Below are positions 1 through 8,261 of a stretch of 64,000 nt of DNA, piece after piece. A program made the translations under genes and the position numbers. Source of the stretch: Streptomyces camponoticapitis. GTDB lineage: Bacteria > Actinomycetota > Actinomycetes > Streptomycetales > Streptomycetaceae. The DNA lies in the NCBI RefSeq assembly GCF_014646115.1, contig NZ_BMMV01000005.1:124001-188000 (forward strand), given 5' to 3'. The notes beneath the pieces were generated by a model. It did not search any database. It saw nothing but the letters and a program-made list of their open reading frames with translations, and was not told where the DNA came from. Within the stretch, counting starts at the first letter, position 1. Every line of letters begins with the position of its first letter.

Positions 1-17
1 GCCCGAGGGGGGCCCAC

Positions 18-503
18 ATGCACATACGCCAAGGTCGCACCGCCACCGCACTGGTAGTACTGCTGGCTGCGACTCTGCTGTCCTGCTCCAGTTCCGAGGA
101 CCCACAGCGGGGTGACGGAGACACATCCTCCCCACCCCGCGCCGCGGCGGCGGACCCAACGACCGCCGAGCCGGCCCCTGACGCGTCAACCCCACCGGTC
201 GAGCTGGTCCGCGACGCCTTCGCCACCCTCCAGGCCACGTTGAACGACGACTGCACGCCAGGCGCCTGCGACTACTTCCTCGGCCGCGTGCACGACGAAC
301 TATCGGGCCTCGACGCGGCCATGAAGGCGGACCCGAAGGGCCCGGGCCATTTCAAGGAACCCCTGGCGTGGACGTCCAAGCTCTGGAAGACCCTGGGCGA
401 CGACACATCCACCCCGAACCTGGAGAAGCACCGCACGGACCTCATAGGCACCCGCGACAAGATCAACGTCTGGATGCAGGACCACCCGGACGACTACAGC
501 TGA
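18..503 (+). CDS. Putative secreted lipoprotein
   Basis: A 161-aa protein of unknown function, probably anchored to the outer face of the membrane. Residues 9-21 form a short hydrophobic stretch ending in a lipobox-like LLSC, so Cys23 would be the lipidated residue. A Ser/Pro/Ala-rich linker follows (about residues 24-60), then a globular part with two close cysteines (DDCTPGACDYF) that may form a disulphide. An AGGGGGG ribosome binding site lies just before the ATG. The gene is convergent with the DUF397 gene, with only 5 bases between the two stops. I recognise no named family. The lipoprotein call is fairly safe; the function is open. Confidence 0.7.
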   Translation: MHIRQGRTATALVVLLAATLLSCSSSEDPQRGDGDTSSPPRAAAADPTTAEPAPDASTPPVELVRDAFATLQATLNDDCTPGACDYFLGRVHDELSGLDAAMKADPKGPGHFKEPLAWTSKLWKTLGDDTSTPNLEKHRTDLIGTRDKINVWMQDHPDDYS

Positions 504-508
504 CGGAC

Positions 509-709
509 TCAGCCCAACTGTCGCTGACGCAGCGCGCCGACGAACGCACCCCACGCGGCGTGCCGCACAGCGATCCGAGGCCCGCTGGGCACCTTGGAGT
601 CCCGCACGGCGGTCACACCGGACAGATCGGCGATCTCCACACACTCGCCGCCGGCTCCATTGCTGTAGCTGCTCTTTCGCCACTGGGGTTCGGTGGGGGA
701 CGGGGTCAT
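509..709 (-). CDS. DUF397 domain protein
   Basis: A 66-aa protein carrying the DUF397 signature: WRKSSYSNG at the N-terminus, GGECVEIADL in the middle, and a VRDSK-P-GP stretch followed by AW-F---R at the end. DUF397 proteins are small actinobacterial accessory regulators that normally travel with a DUF5753 helix-turn-helix protein. Here the ATG overlaps the stop of that partner by 4 bases, so the two are translationally coupled. Known relatives sit in the AbaA and WhiJ loci of Streptomyces and modulate antibiotic production and sporulation. Binding of this copy to its neighbour is inferred from that pairing, not visible in the sequence. Confidence 0.88.
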   Translation of the reverse strand: MTPSPTEPQWRKSSYSNGAGGECVEIADLSGVTAVRDSKVPSGPRIAVRHAAWGAFVGALRQRQLG

Positions 710-1554
710 GGCGAGTGTTCCTCCAAGGCTGCTCGGATCAGCGCGGCTGATTGCTGAGGGCTCAGAGCCAGAGCTCTGAGGTGGTCAAAGGCCTTTGTGT
801 AGACGCTTACGTCTGCCGGGAGTTCGAGGTAGATGGAGTCGGTCAGTCCCTCTCGGTACACCACATCTGGATCCTCCTGCTCGGGAAAGCCGAGCACCGT
901 GAAGGGACCGGTTGTCGGGTACGCCCCGGCGTCGTACGGCAGGACTTGAACTGTCACGTTCCGCCGCCGTCCGATATCCAGCATACGTTCGAGCTGCTCT
1001 GCCATCACCTGTCCGCTGCCAATCACGTGCATCAGCGCACTTTGGTGAACCACAGCCCAGAAGTCTGGAGCGTTGCTACCGGTCAGCAACTCTTGTCGGC
1101 GCATGCGTACATCGACGAGTCGAGGGATCTCGTCGTGGTCCTGCTCGGGCGTGACCCGGCTCAACTCCGTCGCGTACTCCGCTGTCTGCAACAGCCCCGG
1201 GATGAACTCGCCTTGGTAACTGCGCATGTCGGATGCCGCCTGCTCCAGGCCCACATACACCGAGAACCACGAGGGCACGGCATCGCCGTGCGCGTGCCAC
1301 CACCCCTTGGTCTTGGACTCCTTGGCCAGCCCCTTCAGCAACTCGCGCAACTCGTCCGACGTGCCGTAGAAGCGGCACAGCGCGTCCACATCAGAGGGCT
1401 GCACCCGTCCCTGGCCCGTCTCCATCCGATTGACCTTGGAACCGCTCCAGTCCAGCTCTTTGCCGACTTGGTTGCAGGTCAACCCGCTGTCGTCGCGCAG
1501 CTTCCTGAGCTCGATCGCCAGGCGACGGCGTCGTGCGGTGGGTGATCCGGCCAC
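706..1554 (-). CDS. XRE-family HTH regulator with DUF5753 domain
   Basis: A 282-aa WhiJ-like regulator. Residues about 10-65 form a lambda-repressor-type helix-turn-helix (RKLRDDSGLTCNQVGKEL, then SGSKVNRMETG). The rest is a DUF5753 domain, recognised by FIPGLLQTAEYA, the MRRQELLTG helix, VVHQSALM, and the QVLPYDAG strand. It is cotranscribed with the DUF397 gene (4-base overlap) and diverges from an HATPase gene, reproducing the usual Streptomyces trio. By family precedent it binds DNA, and the DUF397 partner may modulate that. The 200-base divergent spacer holds two inverted repeats that are candidate operators. The target genes cannot be read from the sequence. Confidence 0.9.
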   Translation of the reverse strand: MAGSPTARRRRLAIELRKLRDDSGLTCNQVGKELDWSGSKVNRMETGQGRVQPSDVDALCRFYGTSDELRELLKGLAKESKTKGWWHAHGDAVPSWFSVYVGLEQAASDMRSYQGEFIPGLLQTAEYATELSRVTPEQDHDEIPRLVDVRMRRQELLTGSNAPDFWAVVHQSALMHVIGSGQVMAEQLERMLDIGRRRNVTVQVLPYDAGAYPTTGPFTVLGFPEQEDPDVVYREGLTDSIYLELPADVSVYTKAFDHLRALALSPQQSAALIRAALEEHSP

Positions 1555-1646
1555 TTCAACTCCTCAAGCGGTAAAGGGGGTTCCATCCCATAGGAAGCGA
1601 GCGCTCCCGCCAATCACTCGTTCGAGGTAATCCCATCGTGCACATT

Positions 1647-1697
1647 GCATCCAGGGATGCGCGCTGCCATTCTGTCACGACGAGTGACGCAACGTCA
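1647..1697. promoter_or_regulatory. Inverted repeats between divergent regulator genes
   Basis: Two perfect dyads lie in the spacer between the XRE gene and the HATPase gene. GCATCC-AG-GGATGC is at 1647-1660 and GTCAC-5-GTGAC at 1674-1688, with a further GTCAC half-site at 1693-1697. Their location fits operators for the HTH regulator, possibly controlling both directions. Binding is inferred. Confidence 0.4.
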
Positions 1698-1755
1698 CCG
1701 TTTGCTCAATCGAGTGCGACGGCATGAGTATCGCCCGGGTGAGAGGAGCAGGAGC

Positions 1756-2436
1756 ATGGCCAGGTACCAGGAGAGTGGCTGCGTGCAACGCCGGCCGTGG
1801 GAGGTCCCGTTCACCGCGGAACCGCGCGTGGTCGCCCGAGTGCGCCGAGCAATCCGACTGCATCTCTCGCTCTGGGGTCTGTCAGACCTTGAGGACGTGG
1901 CTCAGGTCTGCGTATCCGAGCTGGTGGCGAACGTGATCACCCACGTTGGCCCAGGAACCCCGGTCACCCTTGCGGTCTCCACGGACGGCGCCCACCTCCG
2001 TATTGAGCTGACGGACCCGGACGCGCGCACGATGCCCACCCTCCTCGCCCCCACGCCCGGCGCTGAGTCGGGGCGCGGCTTGATGATTCTCGATGCGATG
2101 GCCGACCGCTGGGGCGTCATCTCTCGACCTGACTCGAAGGTGGTGTGGTGCGAGTTGGCCACGGGGCCGGAGGCGTCGAGAGAACAACCGACGAATCCGC
2201 GCGTGGCGCAGGCCGAGATGACCATCGTCCGTCATCGCTCTCTTCAGTGCTCCTCGTCGGAAGAAGTGAGCCCACTGGCGACGGCAGTGGCGGAGACGGC
2301 GGCGATCGACCTGATCGCCGATGTCCTGCACTGGCTCCACGCCCACGGCTGCGACCCGGACGAAGCCCTTGATCGCGCTCAAACGCACTACGAGGCGGAG
2401 CTGGAAGGGGCCCGCCCTGGCAACGGCCATGTCTGA
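1756..2436 (+). CDS. ATP-binding protein, anti-sigma/HATPase_c_2 type
   Basis: A 226-aa GHKL ATPase-fold protein related to anti-sigma factor kinases such as RsbW and SpoIIAB. The N-box region (VSELVANVITHVG), the D-D turn ELTDPDA and the glycine-rich lid (GAESGRGLMILDAM) are visible in about residues 20-125. The C-terminal ~90 residues are unlike the ATPase and end in a helical, acidic segment. I chose the ATG at 1756 because GAGAGGAGCAGGAGC precedes it and the residues upstream do not resemble the family; a longer frame opens at 1645. It diverges from the XRE/DUF397 pair, the standard partner arrangement. Which sigma factor it might control, if any, is unknown. Confidence 0.82.
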   Translation: MARYQESGCVQRRPWEVPFTAEPRVVARVRRAIRLHLSLWGLSDLEDVAQVCVSELVANVITHVGPGTPVTLAVSTDGAHLRIELTDPDARTMPTLLAPTPGAESGRGLMILDAMADRWGVISRPDSKVVWCELATGPEASREQPTNPRVAQAEMTIVRHRSLQCSSSEEVSPLATAVAETAAIDLIADVLHWLHAHGCDPDEALDRAQTHYEAELEGARPGNGHV

Positions 2437-2562
2437 GGTCCAACGACGTTGCAGTTGGATCGAGTTACGGCTCAGGGGCTACCTCACGGTGGATAGGTGA
2501 GATTCGCGCGGCGGCCTTTGTGTTCTTGATTGAAGCCGAGTGCCCCTGACTATCCTCGACGC

Positions 2563-3678
2563 ATGGGCATGTCAGGGTTGCTTCGTGAGATCGCGGCTAC
2601 GTACGACGCCGACGCTAAGACGAAACGGGATGTAGTAGGTCAAATCGTTCTGCGTGGAGTTGGGGAGCGCACTGACTTGTCGCTGCCGCCCTCATTCTTC
2701 GCCAAGGGATACGGCGGACAGTCGAGTGCCGCTGCGACTCCTTGGATTGGTGTGTTCGACCCGGCGATTAACAGCAAGCCGGGGAAGGGGCTCTATCTCG
2801 CCTACATCTTCAGCGCCGACCTCAAGACCGTTTCGCTGACGTTGCAACAAGGCATTACGCATCTGGAGGACCGCCTCGGTAGGGGGCAAGCGCGGCAGGA
2901 TCACCTTCGGCTTCAGGCGAAACGACTCCGTCGGGCGGTGGAGAGGCAGAGGCGAGCTGGCTGGATTGATGAACCCACGCTTCGGCATCACGCTGATCGG
3001 CCACGAGCTTATGAGGCCGCCAGTGTCATCGCACGTAGCTATGAGCTAGCAGAACTTCCGGATGATGCGGTCCTTGCCGACGATCTGGCGCACGCCGCAG
3101 AACTTCTTAGGCGGACCGCCATCGCGGAGGAGGCCTGGTATTTCAGTGACGGAGAAGGTGAGTTGGAGGTGAACTTCGCGCCAGACGGCCATGGTGCGTC
3201 CGCTGAGGATCCTCTCGCGGGTTTTCACCCGAAGGACAGCTCGGACTATGTCGCCAACATCGTCGCCCGGCAGCAAGTGAAGAAGCGCCACCATGAAGCG
3301 CTGATCGATTCTTTCGGCCATCACGTGGTCGCTCGGGGATACACGCCTACCACCCGCTTGATGCACCCTAAAGATCTTGTTCTTCATCGCACGTCAGAGG
3401 GGCGAACCCCCCAAGCGGAGTGGCTTGTAGAGGCCAAGGTCGTGCGTGCGGGGAACCCGACAGAGGCAGTTCGCCAAGTCGTCGGCCAACTATTCGAGTA
3501 CAGTCATTTCCTCTATCGCGAGCGGCAGCTGAAAGAGCCCCATCTCATAGGGCTGTTCACCCAAGATATCGGCGTTTACTCCCGCTACCTGGAAAGCAAA
3601 GGGATCGCCTCTATATGGCGCTCGGGCGGCGGATGGGATGGGTCACAGTCTGCGGCGAGGTGGGGCATGACGGGATGA
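2563..3678 (+). CDS. McrB-N/MrcB domain fused to PD-(D/E)XK nuclease
   Basis: A protein of about 371 aa. The N-terminal ~170 residues resemble the McrB N-terminal DNA-binding domain (MrcB, DUF3578): a LLREIAATYDADAK start, then the core strand ATPWIGVFDP followed by KGLYLAYIFSADLKTVSLTL. The C-terminal part contains a PD-(D/E)XK-like site: KDLVL, then EWLVEAKVV (E-x-K), then a helix with VVGQLFEYSHFLY. In the family, the N-domain reads modified or specific DNA and the nuclease cuts, so a restriction or phage-defence role is likely but inferred. There is no McrB GTPase motor and no methyltransferase nearby. Two hand-counted 60-base lines give 57-60% GC against 75% in a line of a neighbouring gene, suggesting horizontal origin. 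ATG 2569 and a TTG at 2530 are alternative starts. Confidence 0.72.
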   Translation: MGMSGLLREIAATYDADAKTKRDVVGQIVLRGVGERTDLSLPPSFFAKGYGGQSSAAATPWIGVFDPAINSKPGKGLYLAYIFSADLKTVSLTLQQGITHLEDRLGRGQARQDHLRLQAKRLRRAVERQRRAGWIDEPTLRHHADRPRAYEAASVIARSYELAELPDDAVLADDLAHAAELLRRTAIAEEAWYFSDGEGELEVNFAPDGHGASAEDPLAGFHPKDSSDYVANIVARQQVKKRHHEALIDSFGHHVVARGYTPTTRLMHPKDLVLHRTSEGRTPQAEWLVEAKVVRAGNPTEAVRQVVGQLFEYSHFLYRERQLKEPHLIGLFTQDIGVYSRYLESKGIASIWRSGGGWDGSQSAARWGMTG

Positions 3679-3768
3679 CAAACGAATAGTTCAGCGGCCT
3701 GCGCCCTCCATCCCGAAAGGCTGCCGCGCCCAGTCAGGGATGGAGGGTGTCGGAAGCGAGACGTACGC

Positions 3769-4767
3769 CTAACCCACCCCGTGGCACTCCCTGTACGGCT
3801 CCCCCGAGCCGCACCAGCACGTGGCGTTGCGGGCCGGGGGCCAGGAGGTGGCGCGGCCGCGGGCTGCCAGGGTCGTGGCGTACTGGGGGAGCAGGTTCGG
3901 GTCCGACGGGGAAGTCGACTCCGAGGCCGCGAAGGCCTCGTAGGAGGGGACCGTGCCCGTCACGATGCCCAGGTTCGGGGTGCCCGTGGACGCCAGTTCG
4001 CGCAGGGAGGACTCCAGTTGGGCGAGGTGGGCCTCGCGGGAGGGGTACTCCGTGCGCAGGTCGGGGTAGGCCGTGAGGAGTTCGGTCAGCTCGGCCGCCG
4101 GCCAGTGCAGGACCGCCACCGGGAACGGGCGGGAGAGCGCCGAGCGGTACGAGCCCAGCTCGGCGCGCAGGCGGGCGATCTCGGCCTGGAGTTCGTCCGG
4201 GTTGTCGGAGCCGAGGGCCCAGAGGCGTTTGGGGTCGTGGAGTTCGTCGAGGGGGACCGACGTCTTGTTCACCTGGTCGCCGAGGGCGTCCCAGTCGTCG
4301 TGCTCCAGGCCCAGCAGCCGGCGCAGGCGGTGGCGGCCGAGGAGGAGGGAGCCGGCGGAGTACGGGACTTCCTCGCCGGGGGTCAGGAGCAGGTTCAGGG
4401 CCGTGGTGTAGGAGTCGTGGGCCGCTTCGAGTTCGTCGTGGGCCTCCAGCGTCTCCGCCACGATCTCCCACGGCGCCGGCTCCAGCGGTTCGGCGATGCG
4501 CAGGCCCTCGATGATCGCGCGGGCCTCGGCCTCGTGGCCGTACTCCCACAGGTTCGCGGCCTTCAACGCCTTCACCAGGTGGGGGTGGTCCGGGTCGCCG
4601 GCGAGGAGGTCGTCGTAGAGGCCGGTGGCGCGGTCGCGGGCGCCGGCCAGTTCCAGGTGGGCGGCGGCCTGGAGGAGCAGGGGCTCGCGATCCTCGGGGT
4701 ACCGGGAGGCCGTGCGCAGCAGGCGCTCGGCTTCGGTGGTGTGGTCGGCAGGGATGTCGGGGCGCAT
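3769..4767 (-). CDS. SEC-C metal-binding domain protein with TPR-like repeats
   Basis: A protein of about 332 aa. The N-terminal two thirds is a helical, TPR-like array (EAERLLRTASRYP, then LLLQAAAHLELAGARDRATGLYDDLL and similar pairs). The last ~20 residues are a SEC-C zinc motif, CWCGSGEPYRECHG, the form found at the end of SecA and in many standalone proteins. In SecA this motif contacts SecB and ribosomes; here the partner is unknown. The protein has no signal or membrane segment and should be cytoplasmic. ATG 4767 is taken as start; a GTG at 4776 adds three residues. Its nearest same-strand neighbour is the MFS gene 75 bases upstream, so cotranscription is possible. Confidence 0.8.
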   Translation of the reverse strand: MRPDIPADHTTEAERLLRTASRYPEDREPLLLQAAAHLELAGARDRATGLYDDLLAGDPDHPHLVKALKAANLWEYGHEAEARAIIEGLRIAEPLEPAPWEIVAETLEAHDELEAAHDSYTTALNLLLTPGEEVPYSAGSLLLGRHRLRRLLGLEHDDWDALGDQVNKTSVPLDELHDPKRLWALGSDNPDELQAEIARLRAELGSYRSALSRPFPVAVLHWPAAELTELLTAYPDLRTEYPSREAHLAQLESSLRELASTGTPNLGIVTGTVPSYEAFAASESTSPSDPNLLPQYATTLAARGRATSWPPARNATCWCGSGEPYRECHGVG

Positions 4768-4841
4768 GGTCCACACCGTACTGCTGTACGCCTGTCGGGG
4801 CGGAGGGTGTTCGGGCTACGGGGACGGGGCGTCACGCGCCG

Positions 4842-6296
4842 TCACCGTGAGGGACTGGGCCGTAGCGCCAGCATGATCGCCGCGCCCAGCACCGTCGCCC
4901 CCGCCGACACCACGATCGCCAGGTCCGTGCCCTGCTGAGGAGTGGACGCCGAGGTCGCCACCGCGATCATCAGCGCGACGCCGGCCGCCGAGCCGATGTA
5001 GCGGGCCGTGTTGTTCGCGCCCGAGCCCATCGCCGCGCGCTCCTGCGGGACGGATTCGACGGAGAGGCGGGGCAGCGCGGCGTTCAGCAGGCCGCTGCCC
5101 ACGCCCGCGACGACGAGCCCCGGTACGAGCCGCCCCCACGACCCCGCGCCGACCGCGCCCAGCATCGACAGGGCGCCGGCCGCGTGCAGGAGGAAGCCCA
5201 GTGCGAGTTGGTGGCGTGCGGCCACGCGGTGCGCGATGCGGCGGGTCTGGAGGGCGACCAGGAAGGCCGTGCCCGACCAGAGCACGAACAGGCCCGCCGC
5301 GCCCATCGGGGAGATGCCGAGCGTGCGCTGGAGCAGCGCGGGGAGGTAGCTGAACAGCCCGATCACCGCGAGCCCGGTGAACAGTGCCCCCGACGTCGCC
5401 GCCTGGAACGGCCGCCGCCCCAGCAGCCCCAGATCGATCAGCGGGGCCCCGCCGCGCCGCTCCACGGCGGCGAAGACACCGGTGAGTACGGCGGCGGCCA
5501 CCAGCAGCAGGACTACGGGCGTACGCAGCCACCCGTCGCGGCCCAGCGTCAGCGCGCCGACCAGCGAGGTCATGGCCAGCCCCAGGACGACTGCGCCCAC
5601 CAGGTCGGGGCGCCCGCCGCGCGGTGCGCGGGACTCGGTGAGCGTACGGAAGGCGAGGACCGCGATGACGAGGGCGGCCGAGGCGAGTACGGCGTACGGC
5701 AGCTGCCAGCCGTACGAGCCGAGCCCGCCCGCGAGCAGCGGCCCCGTGGCGATCCCCGCGCTCACGAACGCGCCCCAGACGCCGGTGGCCCTGACGCGGG
5801 CGGACCCCGCCGGGAAGGCGTGTACGAGCAGGCCGAGGCTGCTGGCGATGATCGCGGCGCTGGAGGCGCCCTGTGCGATCCGGGCGAGCGTGAAGGTGAG
5901 GGTGGAGTCGGCCAGCGCGCCGAGTCCGGTCGTGAGCGCCAGGCCGAGCGTGCCCGCGAGGAAGAGTCCGCGCCGGCCGTAGTCGTCCGCGAGGCTGCCC
6001 GCGACGAGCAGAAGGGCCGCGAGGCCGAGCGGGGCGCCGTTGAGGAGCCAGGCCTGCGCCGATATCGCGGTGCCGAAGTCGGCGGCCAGGTCCGGCAGCG
6101 CGAGCATCGGGACCGTGTAGTTCATGAGCGCGACGGTCGTGGCCGCGCTCGTCACGGCGAGTGTGGCGCCGGGGCGGGGCCCGGAGCGGCCGGGCGCCGC
6201 GTCGCCGCCCACGCCGTCACGGGCCGAGGAGTCGGACGACGCGGTCGAGGACGTGGTCGAGGTGGCGGGACTCGCGGACGCGGGCGTCGGGGACAT
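4842..6296 (-). CDS. MFS drug-efflux transporter
   Basis: A 484-aa major facilitator with about 14 hydrophobic segments after a ~45-residue disordered Ser/Ala-rich N-terminus. Family marks include GSLADDYGRRGLFLAG between segments 2 and 3 (the MFS motif A loop) and GPLLAGGLGSYGWQLPY in segment 5 (motif C of drug/H+ antiporters). This places it with DHA2/EmrB-QacA-type exporters. It is divergent from an HxlR regulator across an 83-101-base spacer holding a 20-bp imperfect dyad, so it is probably repressed by that protein. ATG 6296 is preferred because AAAGG lies 10 bases upstream; an in-frame TTG at 6314 is possible. The substrate is unknown. Confidence 0.88.
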   Translation of the reverse strand: MSPTPASASPATSTTSSTASSDSSARDGVGGDAAPGRSGPRPGATLAVTSAATTVALMNYTVPMLALPDLAADFGTAISAQAWLLNGAPLGLAALLLVAGSLADDYGRRGLFLAGTLGLALTTGLGALADSTLTFTLARIAQGASSAAIIASSLGLLVHAFPAGSARVRATGVWGAFVSAGIATGPLLAGGLGSYGWQLPYAVLASAALVIAVLAFRTLTESRAPRGGRPDLVGAVVLGLAMTSLVGALTLGRDGWLRTPVVLLLVAAAVLTGVFAAVERRGGAPLIDLGLLGRRPFQAATSGALFTGLAVIGLFSYLPALLQRTLGISPMGAAGLFVLWSGTAFLVALQTRRIAHRVAARHQLALGFLLHAAGALSMLGAVGAGSWGRLVPGLVVAGVGSGLLNAALPRLSVESVPQERAAMGSGANNTARYIGSAAGVALMIAVATSASTPQQGTDLAIVVSAGATVLGAAIMLALRPSPSR

Positions 6297-6312
6297 GGCG
6301 AGGCGGCCTTTC

Positions 6313-6377
6313 AAGGTTCGATGAGTGAACTCATGCTCGCGCAGACCGTAGCATGGTGAGTTCGTTCATTGAACCTT
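6313..6377. promoter_or_regulatory. Imperfect 20-bp inverted repeat, likely HxlR operator
   Basis: AAGGTTCGATGAGTGAACTC (6313-6332) is mirrored by GAGTTCGTTCATTGAACCTT (6358-6377), 17 of 20 bases matching on reverse complement, separated by 25 bases. Each arm also contains its own GTTCN5-6GAAC-like inner dyad. It occupies the divergent MFS/HxlR spacer and overlaps the likely promoters of both genes. Confidence 0.6.
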
Positions 6378-6397
6378 CAGCTTGTTAAGGTGCTCCC

Positions 6398-6928
6398 ATG
6401 GCCCTCGGGAAGGACTACTCCACCCAGCAGTGCTCGATCGCCCGCGCGCTGGAGATCGTCGGCGAGCGCTGGACACTGCTCGTCGTGCGCGACGCCTTCT
6501 ACGGAGTCCGCCGCTACAACGACTTCCTCAGCCACCTCGGCGTCCCCCGCGCGGTCCTCGCCACCCGCCTCAAGAGCCTCGAACAGGCCGGCATCCTGGA
6601 GAAGCGGCGGTATCAGGAGTCGCCGCCGCGTGACGAGTACGTCCTGACGGAGCGCGGCATCGCCCTCTGGCCCGTCGTGCGCTCCCTCGGCGTCTGGGGC
6701 CGCGAACACATCGAAGGCGTCCTCCCGATGCGGGTGTTCACCCACGCCGCCTGCGGGACGGAACTGGGTTCGTACGGCGAGTGCCCGGCCTGCGGCACCG
6801 CCGTACCGCCGCGCGACGTGGAGATGCTGCCCGGGCGCGGGCTCGATCCGGACCCGGACAATCCGGTGGGCCGGGCGCTGCTCGCCCCCCGCCGTCTACT
6901 TCTGCCCATCGAAACGGATCGTGTATAA
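6398..6928 (+). CDS. HxlR-family winged-helix regulator
   Basis: A 176-aa MarR-like HxlR regulator. The diagnostic N-terminus is CSIARALEIVGERWTLLVVRD (Cys14 region), then the recognition helix RRYNDFLSHLGVPRAVLATRLKSLEQAGIL and the wing YQESPPRDEYVLTERG. Unusually, about 60 residues extend beyond the winged helix and carry CG-x10-CPACG, which could be a small zinc knuckle. HxlR proteins usually sense thiols, quinones or electrophiles through cysteine. Divergent orientation to an MFS pump suggests a drug- or stress-induced efflux switch. Start ATG 6398 lies just after a TTAAGG-tgctccc stretch. Regulatory target is inferred from position. Confidence 0.9.
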   Translation: MALGKDYSTQQCSIARALEIVGERWTLLVVRDAFYGVRRYNDFLSHLGVPRAVLATRLKSLEQAGILEKRRYQESPPRDEYVLTERGIALWPVVRSLGVWGREHIEGVLPMRVFTHAACGTELGSYGECPACGTAVPPRDVEMLPGRGLDPDPDNPVGRALLAPRRLLLPIETDRV

Positions 6929-7039
6929 CGGCTGGAGGGGCCGGAACGCGGCCTGACACACCCGGCCGGCCATGAAGGTCCCGCACGACGCCGGGAACAG
7001 GCAACGGGACCAGGCACACGACACCAGGAGGGGCAGGCC

Positions 7040-7360
7040 ATGATCCGACGCGCGACACGGCCGCTGCGCCCCGCGCCCCCGGTGTTCTTCCTGCTCGCCG
7101 CCCTCCTCCAGGTCCTGCTCCTCGACGCAGGCAGCCTCTCCGCCGCCGTCGCCCTCGCCGCCACCGCCGCGGCCTCCACCGCGTTCGCCGCCTCCGCGGT
7201 GATCTCGGCCCGGTGCGCCCCCGCCGTACCGCCCACCCGGGTCCGTACGGCGATCCGCGACCGCGAGCAGCGGACGGCCTTCCTGCCCCAGCGAGATCCC
7301 GACGCACGGGGCCGCACCAGGCCCCGAGCTCCAGGGCGTCCCGTCCTGACGACCGCGTAG
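7040..7360 (+). CDS. Small membrane protein, DUF6412-like
   Basis: A 106-aa protein with one or two hydrophobic segments (about residues 14-29 and 34-56, Ala/Leu/Val-rich), followed by a basic cytoplasmic tail rich in Arg and Pro. It resembles the small DUF6412 membrane proteins found next to a yidC-like gene in streptomycetes, and here such a gene follows 136 bases downstream on the same strand. The ATG is preceded by AGGAGGGGCAGGCC. A role with the insertase is suggested only by the pairing. Confidence 0.7.
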   Translation: MIRRATRPLRPAPPVFFLLAALLQVLLLDAGSLSAAVALAATAAASTAFAASAVISARCAPAVPPTRVRTAIRDREQRTAFLPQRDPDARGRTRPRAPGRPVLTTA

Positions 7361-7496
7361 GACCGGTTCGCCGCTTCACCCACCCCAGAGCAGCCTTGAG
7401 CGATCCGATCCCACGTGGGTCGTCATGCCGAGCCGCGCCGCACCACCGGCGCCGCGCATTCCATCCGGCACGACGAGACCCTCGGAGGGCTCACCC

Positions 7497-8261
7497 ATGT
7501 CCGTCTTCCTGTCCGGCTTCGCCTCCCTGGTCGGGCACTTCGCCGATCTGCTCGACCCGCTCTTCCACGGCGGCGCGACCGCGGTGGCGATCATCCTCTT
7601 CACCGCCTGCGTACGGCTCGCCGTCCACCCGCTCTCCCGGGCGGCGGCCCGCGGCCAGAAGGCCCGCACCAGGCTCTCGCCGCAGATCGCCGAGCTGCGC
7701 AAGAAGCACCGCAAGAACCCCGAGCGCCTCCAGAAGGCGATCATGGAGCTGCACGCGAAGGAGAAGGTCTCGCCGCTCTCCGGCTGTCTGCCGAGCCTGC
7801 TCCAGCTGCCCGCGTTCTTCCTGATGTACCACCTCTTCTCCAGCCGGGAGATCGGCGGCAGGCCGAACGAACTGCTCGGCCACTCCCTCGGCGCCGCGCC
7901 GCTCGGCGACCGCTGGAAGGACGCCCTGGCCGACGGTGGGATCTTCGGCGGAGCGGGCCTGGTGTACGTCGTGCTCTTCGCGATCGTCGTGGCCGTCGCC
8001 ACCTTCAACTACCGGCGTACGAAGCAGCAGATGGCCGCCATGCCGATGCCGGCGGCCGGGGCCGACGGGCAGCGGGTGCCCGGCATGGGCGCGATGACCA
8101 AGCTGATGCCGCTGCTCTCCTTCGCGACGCTCCTCACGGTGGGTGTGGTCCCGCTGGCGGCCGCGCTGTACGTCGTGACGAGCACCACATGGACCGCCGT
8201 CGAACGGGCCTTCCTCTACCGGGACGTCCCGGCGCCCGGTGCCCTGGCCACCGCCGCCTGA
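7497..8261 (+). CDS. YidC/Oxa1-family membrane protein insertase
   Basis: A 254-aa Oxa1/YidC/Alb3 protein lacking the large periplasmic domain of E. coli YidC. The core is present: a first membrane segment, then the cytoplasmic hairpin rich in Lys/Arg with QIAELRKKH and a PERLQKAIMELHAKEKV stretch, GCLPSLLQLPAFFLMYHLF in the second core segment, and later segments around residues 150-170 and 200-240. In the family these insert membrane proteins with or after Sec. ATG 7497 follows GGAGGG by 8 bases; the frame extends 24 codons upstream without a better site. The main yidC normally lies near oriC with rpmH, so this is probably a second paralogue. Confidence 0.9.
   Translation: MSVFLSGFASLVGHFADLLDPLFHGGATAVAIILFTACVRLAVHPLSRAAARGQKARTRLSPQIAELRKKHRKNPERLQKAIMELHAKEKVSPLSGCLPSLLQLPAFFLMYHLFSSREIGGRPNELLGHSLGAAPLGDRWKDALADGGIFGGAGLVYVVLFAIVVAVATFNYRRTKQQMAAMPMPAAGADGQRVPGMGAMTKLMPLLSFATLLTVGVVPLAAALYVVTSTTWTAVERAFLYRDVPAPGALATAA

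Noticed and set aside
5184..6359. 391-codon plus-strand frame over the MFS gene
   Set aside because: Translation is charged and repetitive, no fold; the minus-strand frame has transporter helices.
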